From Pyrenopolyporus hunteri (taxonomy: Eukaryota; Ascomycota; Sordariomycetes; Xylariales; Hypoxylaceae): DNA of 64,000 bases. The notes beneath the pieces are model-generated. The model was not told the origin of the DNA, did no database searches, and worked only from the letters and a program-made list of their open reading frames with translations. This document shows, one piece after another, positions 43,401-49,600 of this stretch (the stretch's first letter is position 1; the number at the start of each line of letters is the position of its first letter). The stretch spans positions 140,773-204,772 of the forward strand of contig CADCXC010000020.1 in assembly GCA_902806595.1 (NCBI GenBank), in the 5' to 3' direction. The translations under genes and the position numbers were made by a program.

Positions 43401-44536
43401 TTGTTTTAATGAGTTTAAAGAAATATTTTATAATTTAAATGTAAAGAAAATTCCAGATAATATTTATGAATTATTAACAGCTAGAGGTTTAGCCTTTTGA
43501 ATCATGGATGATGGGTCTAAACACGGTGACGGTTTACACATAAGTGTATATTCTTTTAGTAGTGTTGACGTTGATAAATTAATGTTTACTTTACAAGATA
43601 AATTTAACTTAAAATGTTCTATTCATAATAACAGGGATAACAAACCACGTATTTATATATTTAAAGAATCTATGGATACTTTAAGAAGCTTGGTTAGGCC
43701 ATACTTCATAAAGGAAATGTTATATAAATTAGGGTTATAAAGTGTCATTTGCAGAAAATTATGATAAATTAAAAACCAATTTTTTTGATCTACTTCCTTT
43801 CTATGCAATATTAAGATCTATACCTAATAAACTATTAGGTGTTGTAGCTATGTTTAGTGCTATTTTAGCGATTATGCTATTACCTGTAGTAGACCTAGGT
43901 AGATCTAAAGGTTTACAATTTAGACCACTTAGCAAAATTGCATTTTATATATTTGTAGCTAATTTCTTAGTGTTAATGCAGTTAGGAGCTAAACATGTTG
44001 AATCTCCATTTATAGAATTTGGGCAAATAAGTACAGTTTTATATTTTGCATATTTTATCTTAATAGTTCCTGTATTAAGTATAATTGAGAATACTTTAAT
44101 TGATATAATTTTTTTTTTTGAAACTAATATAAATAATTATTCTAAATTAATTCATTTAGACGCATCAAGTCGGCGATTAATATGAATAATGTCTATTTAT
44201 TTAATTAGTTTCATTCTAAATGGTTCAGTTGCTGAAGCGCAAGCGCCAGATTCTACGGAAGTACCTACAGATGCAGAGGCAGGGACACAAGATGAATCAT
44301 CACCTGAACCGTCAGATGATGGTGCTAATTCTCCAGGTCAGACAGATGGTATTTGATCAACACCTGTTGAAGACCTATCTACTGCCCAACTTACAGATTA
44401 TATTGAAACAATAGAACAGGAGATTTTACCAGATTTAGATCCTGTAGAGGATGCTGATAGCATAGATAAATGAAAAGCTCGTAAGACTGAATTAGAGGAT
44501 GAGTGAGCTATTAGAGATAATACTAAATCTGAATAG
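22429..44536 (+). CDS. cob: Apocytochrome b, nine exons, with C-terminal extension
   Basis: Exons: 22429-22587, 25771-25812, 28822-29013, 31788-31823, 39031-39091, 40499-40514, 41573-41685, 42623-42826, 43788-44536. The central haem-b subunit of complex III. Landmarks: VIQIITGVTLAMH/YSPNVLEAFNSIEH/IMRDVNNGWLVRYLHSN, TAFLG/YVLPFGQMSLWG/ATVITNLISAIPWIGQDIVE/FIWGG/FSVNNATLNRFFALHFVLPF, GSSNPLGVSGNYDRLPF, MQTPPAIVPEWYLLPFYAI and AKHVESPFIEFGQISTVLYF. All phases match. Instead of stopping after SIIENTLIDI, the frame runs about 140 residues further (acidic, Pro/Ser-rich, ending AIRDNTKSE). A decayed second copy of the end lies downstream. Confidence 0.95.
22588..24663 (+). CDS. Group II intron reverse transcriptase/maturase, cob intron 1
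   Basis: In frame with cob exon 1. RT blocks seen: IYAYENIKSKPGNMTPG near 23250, RRAQIPKPSGGTRPLSI near 23390, [12 protein letters not shown] near 23518, VIEGDLAKFFDTIPH near 23600, NIIGTPQGSIVSPIL near 23752 and the active site YIRYADDWVIG near 24018. A maturase region follows. The frame stops at 24663 just before the HNH domain, which survives only as a remnant to about 24880. The RT itself appears intact. Confidence 0.88.
24664..24880 (+). pseudogene. Broken HNH domain of the cob intron 1 maturase
   Basis: After the TAA the same frame continues with CSICEYTYRVEMHHIRAMKD and NRKRIALF, then TAG. One base away it resumes as CRQCRMVKHRNKETVF. This is the usual C-terminal HNH zinc domain, disabled by one stop and one frameshift, so second-strand cleavage is probably lost. 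Confidence 0.75.
24917..24950 (+). ncRNA. Group II domain V, cob intron 1
   Basis: A 34-nt hairpin starting GAGCCGTATGAGGGGAAACT and ending GTGCGGTTC, matching the domain V pattern also seen at 49364-49397 and 51967-52000. Confidence 0.9.
25000..25692 (+). CDS. orf230, unknown protein in frame with cob exon 1 via a proximal acceptor
   Basis: The frame TAT-GTA-GAA-TAT-TTG runs 230 codons to TAA 25690-25692, with TGA Trp codons. There is no ATG at the front (a TTG at 25012). If the intron splices at 24999, cob exon 1 joins this ORF in frame; if it splices at 25770, normal cob results. The protein has two hydrophobic segments (IFNYLLFICIYIFPFPF, MFYYFLTCIIGIYAYLIV) and a basic C-terminal half. 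Family unknown. The two acceptor copies are 771 bp apart, a multiple of three. Confidence 0.65.
26371..26440 (+). pseudogene. tRNA-like sequence inside cob intron 2
   Basis: The D-arm GTTTAATGGTAAAAT and T-arm CTCAG-TTCAAGT-CTGAG are convincing. The anticodon region GGAG-CTCACA-CTCC makes a 4-bp stem with a 6-nt loop, and the acceptor pairs poorly. It looks like a decayed tRNA. Just upstream (about 26304) is a 19-nt match to the trnR/trnL spacer, hinting at its source. Confidence 0.5.
26530..27381 (+). CDS. LAGLIDADG_2 endonuclease invading the cob intron 2 HEG
   Basis: An intact 283-residue frame. Motifs: SVIVGLLLSDGWLTI near 26795 and LTPVALAHLIMGDGGFKS near 27093, with the family segment VKPYIIPSLYYKVG at the end. 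No core is attached, so it looks like a free-standing HEG that moved into another HEG. Confidence 0.85.
29014..29960 (+). pseudogene. GIY-YIG endonuclease of cob intron 3, frameshifted
   Basis: The frame from exon 3 stops at TAG 29293-29295. The GIY-YIG domain is in another frame: SGIYLIFNKVTSDYYIGSAS near 29304, then NUMOD3-like repeats (RGKTLSEETKAKIKAKAL) and a NUMOD1-like end, to TAA 29958-29960. One frameshift separates a 94-residue leader from an otherwise intact nuclease, which could still be made if translation restarts. Confidence 0.75.
30418..31718 (+). pseudogene. Decayed LAGLIDADG-NUMOD1 endonuclease, cob intron 3
   Basis: Part 1 has WLCGFSEAESGFYI near 30503. A frameshift in an A7 run near 30857 (VELKK/ILNLKSGMN) moves the frame. 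Part 2 has LLGFVEGDGTFCLP near 30948 and ends at TAA 31361-31363. A GC cluster (about 31388-31431) separates it from its NUMOD1 tail (GYGVNVYDNGKLVKGSPFSS) at about 31550-31718. At least two lesions. Confidence 0.75.
31388..31431. repeat. GC cluster, inverted copy of the one in nad5
   Basis: CCCCTCCCCCGGCCCCCCCC followed by TACCCCTTGGGTAGGTGGGG; the reverse complement matches 21115-21155. It splits an HEG from its NUMOD1 tail. Confidence 0.8.
31948..33360 (-). CDS. PLP-dependent class III aminotransferase, nuclear-type
   Basis: A complete 470-residue protein in the standard code, with every Trp as TGG and no intron. Fold-type I, class III signatures: GSGSEAMEAAIK (about 109-120, phosphate binding), ILDEVMCGSGRTG (Asp253 for the PLP ring nitrogen), MAKGLGGGYQPIAA (Lys282, Schiff base) and GQGLFWGIEF (about 369). 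It would transfer an amino group from an omega-amine or amino acid; the substrate cannot be told. Visibly richer in G+C than its surroundings. The last residues (AGATHPPFLEGGS) cross a GGGTGCGTAGCACCC palindrome, so the C terminus may be altered by a small GC insert. Confidence 0.9.
   Translation of the reverse strand: MNFTPITEESHIEYGFHRNLRKEYPEVKSAEGHYLLTSDGRKIFDACAGAAVSCLGYGHKRVIEAIHNQSLTGVTYLASSFWASPVVKDLCKELIQGTNGKMSRVYLTGSGSEAMEAAIKLSRQFFTKNKDTPRVNFIARENSYHGNTIGALSVSGFMTRRQPYIPFLMDNIHHISSCYPYRQQEEGESDAAFVTRKATELDNKFRELGPETVIGFIAEPVVGAALGCVPYVPGYLKAMRDVCHKYGALFILDEVMCGSGRTGTLHAWQAEDIVPDIQTMAKGLGGGYQPIAAMLLSQKVVNTIMEGSGQFIHGLTYQAMPIQAAAALEVQRIIREDNLLKNVTKRGTALGKLLKELLDKHPNVGDVRGQGLFWGIEFVKDRKTKQPFAPEAGISQKILELALSDPFNMTLYPGTGSVDGIQGDHIILAPPFNITDEDVDHIVEVVVAVIRIVLPETAGATHPPFLEGGS
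33515..33521 (-). promoter_or_regulatory. TATA box candidate for the aminotransferase
   Basis: TATATAA on the - strand about 155 nt upstream of the ATG. The same position relative to the GNAT gene has another (36751-36757), and the flanks are alike (GTGAAGAAAGAGAAA, CTTTATCTAGA). This is typical of nuclear, not mitochondrial, promoters. Confidence 0.55.
33753..33764. promoter_or_regulatory. Palindrome ATGACGCGTCAT
   Basis: A perfect 12-bp palindrome of the kind bound by bZIP dimers (inference). Related copies: 36991-37002 (identical), 37042-37053 (ATGACGTGTCAT) and 37324-37335 (ATGACACGTCAT). All lie in the two divergent promoter regions of cob intron 4. Confidence 0.5.
34747..34753 (+). promoter_or_regulatory. 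TATA box candidate for small gene A
   Basis: TATATAA in AAAAACTATATAAGCTTCC, about 98 nt upstream of the ATG at 34845. Small gene B has TATAAAA with the same GCTTC following. Confidence 0.55.
34845..35572 (+). CDS. Small nuclear-type gene A with a spliceosomal intron
   Basis: Exons 34845-35163 and 35211-35572 join to 681 nt, 227 codons, open to TAG. The 47-nt intron (35164-35210) begins GTGAGT, has an ATTAAT-type branch region and ends ACTAG. The protein (226 aa) is Ser/Pro-rich at the front and helical and basic after (KRKEIRKKISSESIQEE, LLQKLEKVVKEHF), ending FNHISYI. No family recognised. The standard code is used, and a truncated group I core follows. Confidence 0.7.
35640..35730 (+). 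ncRNA. Truncated group I core, copy A
   Basis: TTGGTGAAAACGGTCAAATA... CGTCGGTAGAG... CGCTACAGACTGGTTCACAG GTGGGTG parallels the complete core at 38763-38878, but breaks off before GCTTAATGTACAGTC. It then runs into a copy of the intron 5' end. It cannot fold P7, so it is not catalytic. Confidence 0.75.
35872..36591 (-). CDS. GNAT-family acetyltransferase, nuclear-type
   Basis: 239 residues in the standard code with TGG Trp codons. The start is the ATG at 36589-36591 (MSTTASTEYSTVETTMP); the frame is open further upstream but runs through a GC repeat. GNAT signs: SRLILRPFLLKDFGEY at the front, acetyl-CoA loop EFWGQGYGTEAVKAF near residue 135, FWWGLPR, then NKASKNLLQKVGFEHIEA near residue 200. 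It closely parallels the mitochondrial-code GNAT at 7253-8710. The acceptor substrate is unknown; this subfamily often modifies small molecules or protein N termini (family knowledge). Confidence 0.88.
   Translation of the reverse strand: MSTTASTEYSTVETTMPLLEVDKWSTPIISSRLILRPFLLKDFGEYHALLSEPEASALAFVGGSAPSYDLRFNLHTFATMLKPWDTSRINYGIFMKIPEDKEGKLIGECGLLVQGNWPSLSYILRKEFWGQGYGTEAVKAFMQFWWGLPRHVAKLTVHPGTVVTPTLSAYTYGLGAPTPKAKELVLVSVERGNKASKNLLQKVGFEHIEAMDEKELIYFRKILPHNSPEFYRQLYFKLD
36592..38050. promoter_or_regulatory. Divergent intergenic region B
   Basis: Non-coding between GNAT and small gene B and paralogous to 33361-34844. TATA boxes at 36751-36757 (-) and 37920-37926 (+). Three palindromes of the ATGACGCGTCAT type. 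Two mitochondrial GC repeats have landed here: CTTCGCTGCTTCGCACA near 36647, and a cluster at 37393-37470 with CTTCGTTCGGGACCC as at the window start. Confidence 0.6.
38051..38691 (+). pseudogene. Small nuclear-type gene B, frameshifted relative of gene A
   Basis: Exon 1 (38051 to about 38304) begins MENPSQPSFGG. A 47-50 nt intron starts GTATGT, has TACTGAC before a TTATTAG end at 38351. Beyond it the frame resembles gene A (HKRAEASSPQLRKEAKSKS) but shifts at least once near 38510. The conserved ending (DFKYVISYI-TAG, 38689-38691) is in a different frame from the beginning. Homologous to gene A by order, intron place and tail. Confidence 0.65.
38763..38878 (+). ncRNA. Complete group I core of cob intron 4
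   Basis: P, Q, R and S-like segments: AGTGAAAACGGTCAAATATA, GACCGTCGGTAGAGTAAGC, CGCTACAGACTGGTTCACTG, GGTGGGTGTCTG and GCTTAATGTACAGTCGGAG. Same family as nad5 i2, cob i3 and cob i7. This is the copy able to splice the intron. Confidence 0.8.
39092..40065 (+). CDS. LAGLIDADG endonuclease of cob intron 5
   Basis: In frame with exon 5 to TAG 40063-40065. A hydrophobic leader (LGIVIYFLVISVHRYLL), then motif 1 FLVGLIDGDGYIQI near 39335 and motif 2 WIVGFTCSEGSFFI near 39743. Intact. Confidence 0.85.
40128..40151. repeat. GC cluster shared with 44937-44960
   Basis: CCCCCTTTGGGGAGGCGCAG preceded by CG appears here and at 44937-44960, both in AT-rich surroundings. Confidence 0.75.
40515..41475 (+). 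CDS. LAGLIDADG endonuclease of cob intron 6
   Basis: In frame with exons 5-6 and translated through the core (LYTDEPHCGNVVLKILLNAG is intron-core sequence, a form known for fungal cob introns). Motif 1 is YLVGLFEGDGFFSI near 40733 and motif 2 is WLVGFLEAEGCFSV near 41128. TAA 41473-41475. Intact; likely nuclease and maturase. Confidence 0.88.
40515..41572 (+). mobile_element. cob intron 6, group I
   Basis: The intron follows the 16-nt exon TTATTTGAGGAGGTTT and precedes C-TCT-GTA-AAT. The core is split around the HEG: TTAATGCTGGGAAATCGCCC near 40564, GACAATCAGCAGGGG near 40655, CTCTCAGAGACTACATGC near 40696 and AGATATAGTCCGATCA near 41494. Confidence 0.8.
41686..42374 (+). CDS. LAGLIDADG_2 endonuclease of cob intron 7
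   Basis: In frame with exon 7. Motifs: VIVGSLLGDGYAERL near 41815 and LTPLALAIWIMDDGTWKP near 42118; end LVLPYMVPSMLYKLGL-TAA. Intact single-chain LAGLIDADG_2 enzyme. Confidence 0.88.
41686..42622 (+). mobile_element. cob intron 7, group I
   Basis: The intron splits the first Ser codon of GSSNPLG. The core follows the HEG: GCCAGGTGAAAACGGTCAAAG near 42475, GACCGTCGGGCATA near 42512, CGCTACAGACTGGGTCGCCG near 42554, GGTGGGTATT and GCTTAATGTACAGTCGAA near 42594. Confidence 0.85.
42827..43787 (+). mobile_element. cob intron 8, group I
   Basis: The intron splits the Tyr codon of PEWYLLPF. The core precedes the HEG: AATTGCTGGAAACTCTTCTG near 42864, ACAATCAGCAGGAAAC near 42888, TTCTTCAGAGACTATACGCG near 42929 and GAGATAGTCCGAACAT near 42994. 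Confidence 0.85.
43021..43740 (+). CDS. LAGLIDADG_2 endonuclease of cob intron 8
   Basis: Open from 43021 (after TAA 43018) to TAA 43738-43740, no ATG near the front. Motifs: LIGILLGDAHVSRRS near 43172 and LTARGLAFWIMDDGSKHG near 43480, then LVRPYFIKEMLYKLGL. A decayed copy of its last half is at about 44960-45340. Confidence 0.8.
44106..44536 (+). other. C-terminal extension of cob
   Basis: After the normal cytochrome b end (SIIENTLIDI) the frame continues about 140 residues in code 4: a hydrophobic stretch (IWIMSIYLISFILNG), an acidic Pro/Ser-rich part (EVPTDAEAG, SSPEPSDDG) and a helical end (SIDKWKARKTELEDEW). The junction is not an intron end. A different extension follows the decayed cob copy downstream. 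Confidence 0.75.
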
Positions 44537-44648
44537 CAGTTCTTTTATTTATGTTCTTTTCCTATTTATCAAAAGATAATATCTTTATAATATTTTATTT
44601 TATTTTTTTTTATATTTATTTATTATATTGTATAATAAATATTTATAA

Positions 44649-44719
44649 AGATTATGATGTAGTTGGTCTACACTTTGATAACAGATCTTAAGTATGAGGT
44701 TCAATTCCTCCATAATATT
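44649..44719 (+). pseudogene. Decayed copy of tRNA-Cys
   Basis: 71 nt, nearly identical to the tRNA at 46485-46555. The loop reads TAACAGA instead of TTGCAGA (T33 lost, anticodon changed) and one acceptor pair is broken. It lies at the same place relative to the live cob end as the good copy does to the decayed cob end. Confidence 0.7.
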
Positions 44720-44959
44720 CTTAACTACTTATACAATATATAGAGATATATAGATAAAAAATAAACCCTTTAATTTTTTCGTTAGATTAAACAGTAAACT
44801 AGATAAAAATTTTTTGCCTCCGTTTAAAGGTTTGTTTTATAGACGGGGAGGGATATCTATATATAAGTAAATAAAAACAATAAAACTAAAAAACTAAAGT
44901 TATAGTAAAAAGTATTATTATAATTTATTTAGCTTCGCCCCCTTTGGGGAGGCGCAGCC

Positions 44960-46030
44960 TTGAAAAAAACTTCTAGTGCTATATCTTTCACAACTATGCA
45001 ATATCCCTGTTTTAATGGATTTAGATAAATGTTTTATGAATTAAATGTAAAAATAGTTCCTCACAATATTTACGAATTGTTAATTCCTAGATGTTTAGCT
45101 TTTTGATAGATGGATGATGGAAATCATTATGGTGGCGGTATGCATATAGGTGTTTATGCATTTACTAATACGGATATAGATAAGCTAATGTTCACATTAC
45201 AAGATTAATTCAACATTAAATGCTCTATATATTATAACAAGGATAAAAAACCCCGTATTTGTGTATTCAAGTAATCTATAGATACTTTAATAACGATAGT
45301 TAAACCTTATTTTATTAAATATATGTTATATAAGACTATGAAGCTGTTACTTTTTACTTGCTAACTCTAATATTGGAATTTGTTCAGTATTTGTTTAAAT
45401 TTATGGATCTTTTACCTTTCTATGCTATATTAAGATCTATACCTAATAAATTATAAGGTGTTATTGCAATGTTTAGTACATTATTAGCTATAATGTTGCT
45501 ACCTAATTCAGATTTAGGTATATCGAAAGGTTTACAATTCAGACCTCTTAATAAATTAGCTTTTTATATCTTTGTAGCTAATTTCTTAGTATTAATGCAA
45601 TCAGGAGCTAAACATGTTGAATCACCATTTATAGAATTAGGACAAATAAGTACAGTTTTATATTTTGCATATTTCATTTTAATAGTTCCTGTGTCAAGTA
45701 TAATAGAGAATACTTTAATAGATGTTAATTTTAATACTGAACATAAAACAGCTAATCAAGGGAGTAAGAAGAGGAATAGAAAAAGGACATATATTCAAGT
45801 TGTTATCACCTATAACTGTTGCAATTATTGTTCTACATAATGTTAACTTTGAAATTTTTTATGTTTCCGATACTATTCTAGCCGTATTTCTTTCGTTAAC
45901 TGCAACAAGTTTGGCATTAAATGAGGCTATAAAGTGAATTCCTACCCTACGTAAAATGGTGATGGTGCAGTAGCTAATGCTGCTTTGGAAGCTAGAGAAC
46001 TTATTAGAGAAATACCTAATCATTTAATCT
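44960..46030 (+). pseudogene. Decayed duplicate of cob intron 8 HEG end plus cob exon 9
   Basis: 44960-45340 matches the cob i8 HEG from AISFTTMQ to FIKYMLYK with several stops. 45400-45720 matches cob from DLLPFYAILRSIPNK (then TAA) to SIIENTLIDV, well preserved but frameless with its HEG. The following sequence (LSPITVAIIVLHNVNFEIFY, LTATSLALNEAIKWIPTL, then ANAALEARELIREIP after frame changes) looks like another, older C-terminal extension. Confidence 0.75.
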
Positions 46031-46484
46031 CCTAAAATTTTACGCCTGCGTGAGCAGGCTGGAGGGTAGCTCCGCCTCGGGATATAAGTAATCTAATTGA
46101 TAAATTAAATGATTAACTAAGGAATTTATCTCCTAGTAGTGCAGAAACATTTTTTTTTTCAAGTGCTTCCTCTAATTAAATCCGAACTTACTCTAATAAT
46201 TAGGGATTTGAATACTTTGATTTCAATTAATTTCCCTGCGAAGCTACAAATTGGTTTTTTTTACTGAATTAGAGGTTTATCAACATTGACTTAATATTAT
46301 GAACAATTATTGTAATGATTTTTTAAATAATTGCAATGATTTATCTCCTATTTTTGAACAATTCCGTATTAATTTTTAATATATATTTTTGTAAAGAGTC
46401 TTTGTACTAATTAAATAAAAGTCTTTAGTTTTGAACTATAAGTTAATAAACTTCAAATAATATAATTAAATCAAAAAATAATAA
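46031..46484. repeat. Spacer with GC hairpin
   Basis: Contains GCCTGC-GTGA-GCAGGC (46044-46059) followed by CTGGAGGGTAGCTCCGCC, the cluster type seen in the nad4L HEG. The rest is AT-rich with no clear gene. Confidence 0.5.
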
Positions 46485-46555
46485 AGATTATGATGTAGTT
46501 GGTCTACACTTTGATTGCAGATCTTAAGTATGAGGTTCAATTCCTCCATAATCTT
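46485..46555 (+). tRNA. trnC: tRNA-Cys(GCA)
   Basis: 71 nt. Acceptor AGATTAT/ATAATCT is perfect, D-arm TGTAG-TTGGT-CTACA is good, loop TTGCAGA has T33 and anticodon GCA, T-loop is TTCAATT. The anticodon stem TTTGA/TCTTA has two T-T mismatches, so identity is likely but not certain. Confidence 0.65.
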
Positions 46556-46648
46556 GTTTAATATTCGTATAATTACCTAGCTTCTTTTTAGAAATTTAAA
46601 TTATAATATTATTATAATTTAAATACTTATTTTGATTATTTGTGAAGG

Positions 46649-49600
46649 ATGCTTATGCCTATGTATATCGTTCAAGATCAAGAATATAGGCACATGTATG
46701 GTGAGAATGTGACAAGTAAGTTAAAATCTTCTATTGGTATTTGGTTAGAACGATGATTTTTATCTACTAATGCAAAGGACATTGGAACCTTGTATTTAAT
46801 GTTTGCACTTTTTTCAGGGTTACTAGGTACGGCATTCTCTGTACTTATAAGGATGGAACTTAGTGGTCCTGGTGTGCAATATATAGCAGGTGCGCCGTCT
46901 AATGCCTATCTTGAGTCCGGGGACATAAACCCCAGAAGGTGCTGTCAAATCTTCTTAAACCTACTGACTTACTGGATATCGAAAGATGAAAAGGACAAGA
47001 GCATGTCAGTAAACCCTCAGCTATCGATAGCTACACAATCAGATGAGCGGGGGGAGGTAAAAGCTTTCTATGTGTTAATTGTAACAACTATGGTAGAGTT
47101 ATGTATTCTCGTAGGGATTAGTGAAGCATGAGCCCTACACCACTCGTTGAGTGTAATATCTGCGAGTACACTCAAAGACAGTCGTGTGGTTACTACCTCA
47201 GAGAGAGGACATATAGTATACAACACTAAGGGAAGATGCAGACTCGATATGCAGAATTCGGGATTACCTACAGTGAGAAATCGCCAAGGTAACGGATCCG
47301 CGATAGTAGGAATACACAGTCTCCAGACCTTGACAGGTCTGAGACAATATTCCAAAGCGCGGAAGTTAGAGACTCTCCCAAACCTGAGGCTCACGTAGGT
47401 CAAGGGTCACTAGGAGAATTGATTACATATGACGATAGTGGTAGATGTGACAACGCTTACAACCTTATTTGTAAAGTTGAGATTCTACACACGGCATATA
47501 TGAGAATAAAATCTGAACCAGGAAATATGACTCCTGGGGCGGATAATGAAACACTAGATGGGATCTCGGAAGAATGATTCAGAAAGATCTCAGAACAATT
47601 AATCTCTGAACAATTTCAATTCAGACCTACCAGAAGAGTTTATATCCCGAAGGCGAACGGAAAAATGAGACCCTTAGGGATAGCGCCTCCAAGGGACAAG
47701 ATCGTACAGGAAGTTGTTCGAGCCATTCTAGAGGAGGTGTTGGACGAAGGATTCTCGCCAAGATCCCATGGATTTAGACCATCAAGAGGATGTCACTCAG
47801 CCCTAGCGGAAATAAGATACTGAAACGGAGTCAAGTGATTTGTAGAAGGAGACATCAAAGGATTCTTCGACAATATAGACCATCATATACTAGCAGATCT
47901 ATTGAATACACACTTCAATGATCAACGATTTATCGACCTGTACTGAAAGATGGTTCGTGCGGGATATGTTGAATATGGTACAAATCAAAGCTCTGTCATC
48001 GGTGTACCCCAAGGTGGAATAGCCAGCCCTATTCTTTCTAACCTAATATTAAATGAGTTTGATAAATTCGTGCAGAGACTGAAAGACGAGAATGACAGTA
48101 AGAACAATGGTAGATCACATACTGTGAGAAACCCCGAATTCTGTAAATTAGATGACCGAATACAAACAATCAACAAAATTAGTAGACGAGAGAAAGCAAA
48201 AGGGAAAAACCTAAGCGATTCCCTACGGAAGGAAAGAAGCATACTGATCGTCAAGAGATCGAAAGTGCCCTCTACAATCCCTAATGGAAATCTCGCGAAG
48301 TTCTACTATGTTCGTTACGCGGACGACTGGCTCATTGGTGGCGGGTTCTTCTGGCTTCGCCAAGGATCTGAAAGCAAAAATAGCAGACTTCCTAAGGGAT
48401 AAATTAAAATTGGAGCTTTCTATGGAGAAGACCCTTATAACAAATGCATCTAAAGAGAAGGCCTACTTTCTGGGAACTGAAATCCAGAGAACATCTAGCG
48501 TGAGAGGTGAGATAAAGAGATTCAAGAATTGACGTGGACATCAACAGAGAATACCTACATCAGCTACAGTAATGACCGCCCCCATAGGGAAACTAATAGA
48601 GAAACTGGTCAAGAAAGGAATTGTGAAATGAAAATCTCAAAAGAAAAGAGCGGACAACTTGAGCCCTCAACCGATACTAAAATGGGTAAACCTGCCTATC
48701 AGAGACATTATCCTTCGTTATAGAATGATGTTAAACGGAACCCTTAACTATTACTCATTTGTCAACAACAGGGCTAACCTGATACGATACTATTGAATCC
48801 TTAGAAAAAGCCTAGCCAAAACATTGGCGACAAAACTGAAATTGGGTACTGTTAGAAAGGTTTATCTGAAATTCGGTATCGACTTGAAATATCAAATCCC
48901 CTCGACTGACAAAGAGATAGATTTCGCCAAACCAGACTTGACACCAAATCTAAAAGATTTCAAAGGTAATACGGACTTTACGGACAACCTTCGAGTCATC
49001 GACTGGAAACTGAGAACAGTAAGCTTCTTTAATTACGTTTGTGCCAGTTGTGGAACAAGTGACAATTTACAAGTACATCATCTAAAACATATAAAAACAA
49101 TAGATGCCAATCTAAATAGTTTCGACAAACAGATGGCAGCTATCAACAGAAAGCAGATAGTACTATGTACCAAATGTCATTACCAAGTACACTCTGGAAA
49201 ATATGACGGAATGGCTCTGAAACATCTGAAAACGAAAAAAAAATCGAAATAAGAGATTCAGAATGAAATACACTCGCTCGAACACTATTTCACCTTTATT
49301 CTCCTGTATCACAAACGAACATATGTAAAAAAAAGGTTACATTCAAGAGTTGCTCTTAATGGAGAGCCGTATGCGGTGAAAGTTGCACGTACGGTTCGGA
49401 GGAAAGGTGTTGGTCTCTAAGGAACTTACCGTAAGTTCTAAGGGCTGGCATCTCATCCTACATAATCAATTATATAATAGTATCATAACAGCTCACGCCA
49501 TACTAATGAGTGCGCCGCTGTGTTCTGCAATTTGGCTGATCTTATACAGATCCACGAAATCAAGTAGTCGTGTAAAGGGCTATCAGGCTGGCAAGATCAA

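Larger units (their letters stand above)
46890..49461 (+). mobile_element. cox1 intron 1, group II
   Basis: Starts GTGCG after QYIA-G and ends ...CCTAC before ATAATCAATT. Domain V is at 49364-49397. It encodes an RT-HNH with one frameshift. The next intron begins only 48 nt later. Confidence 0.88.
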
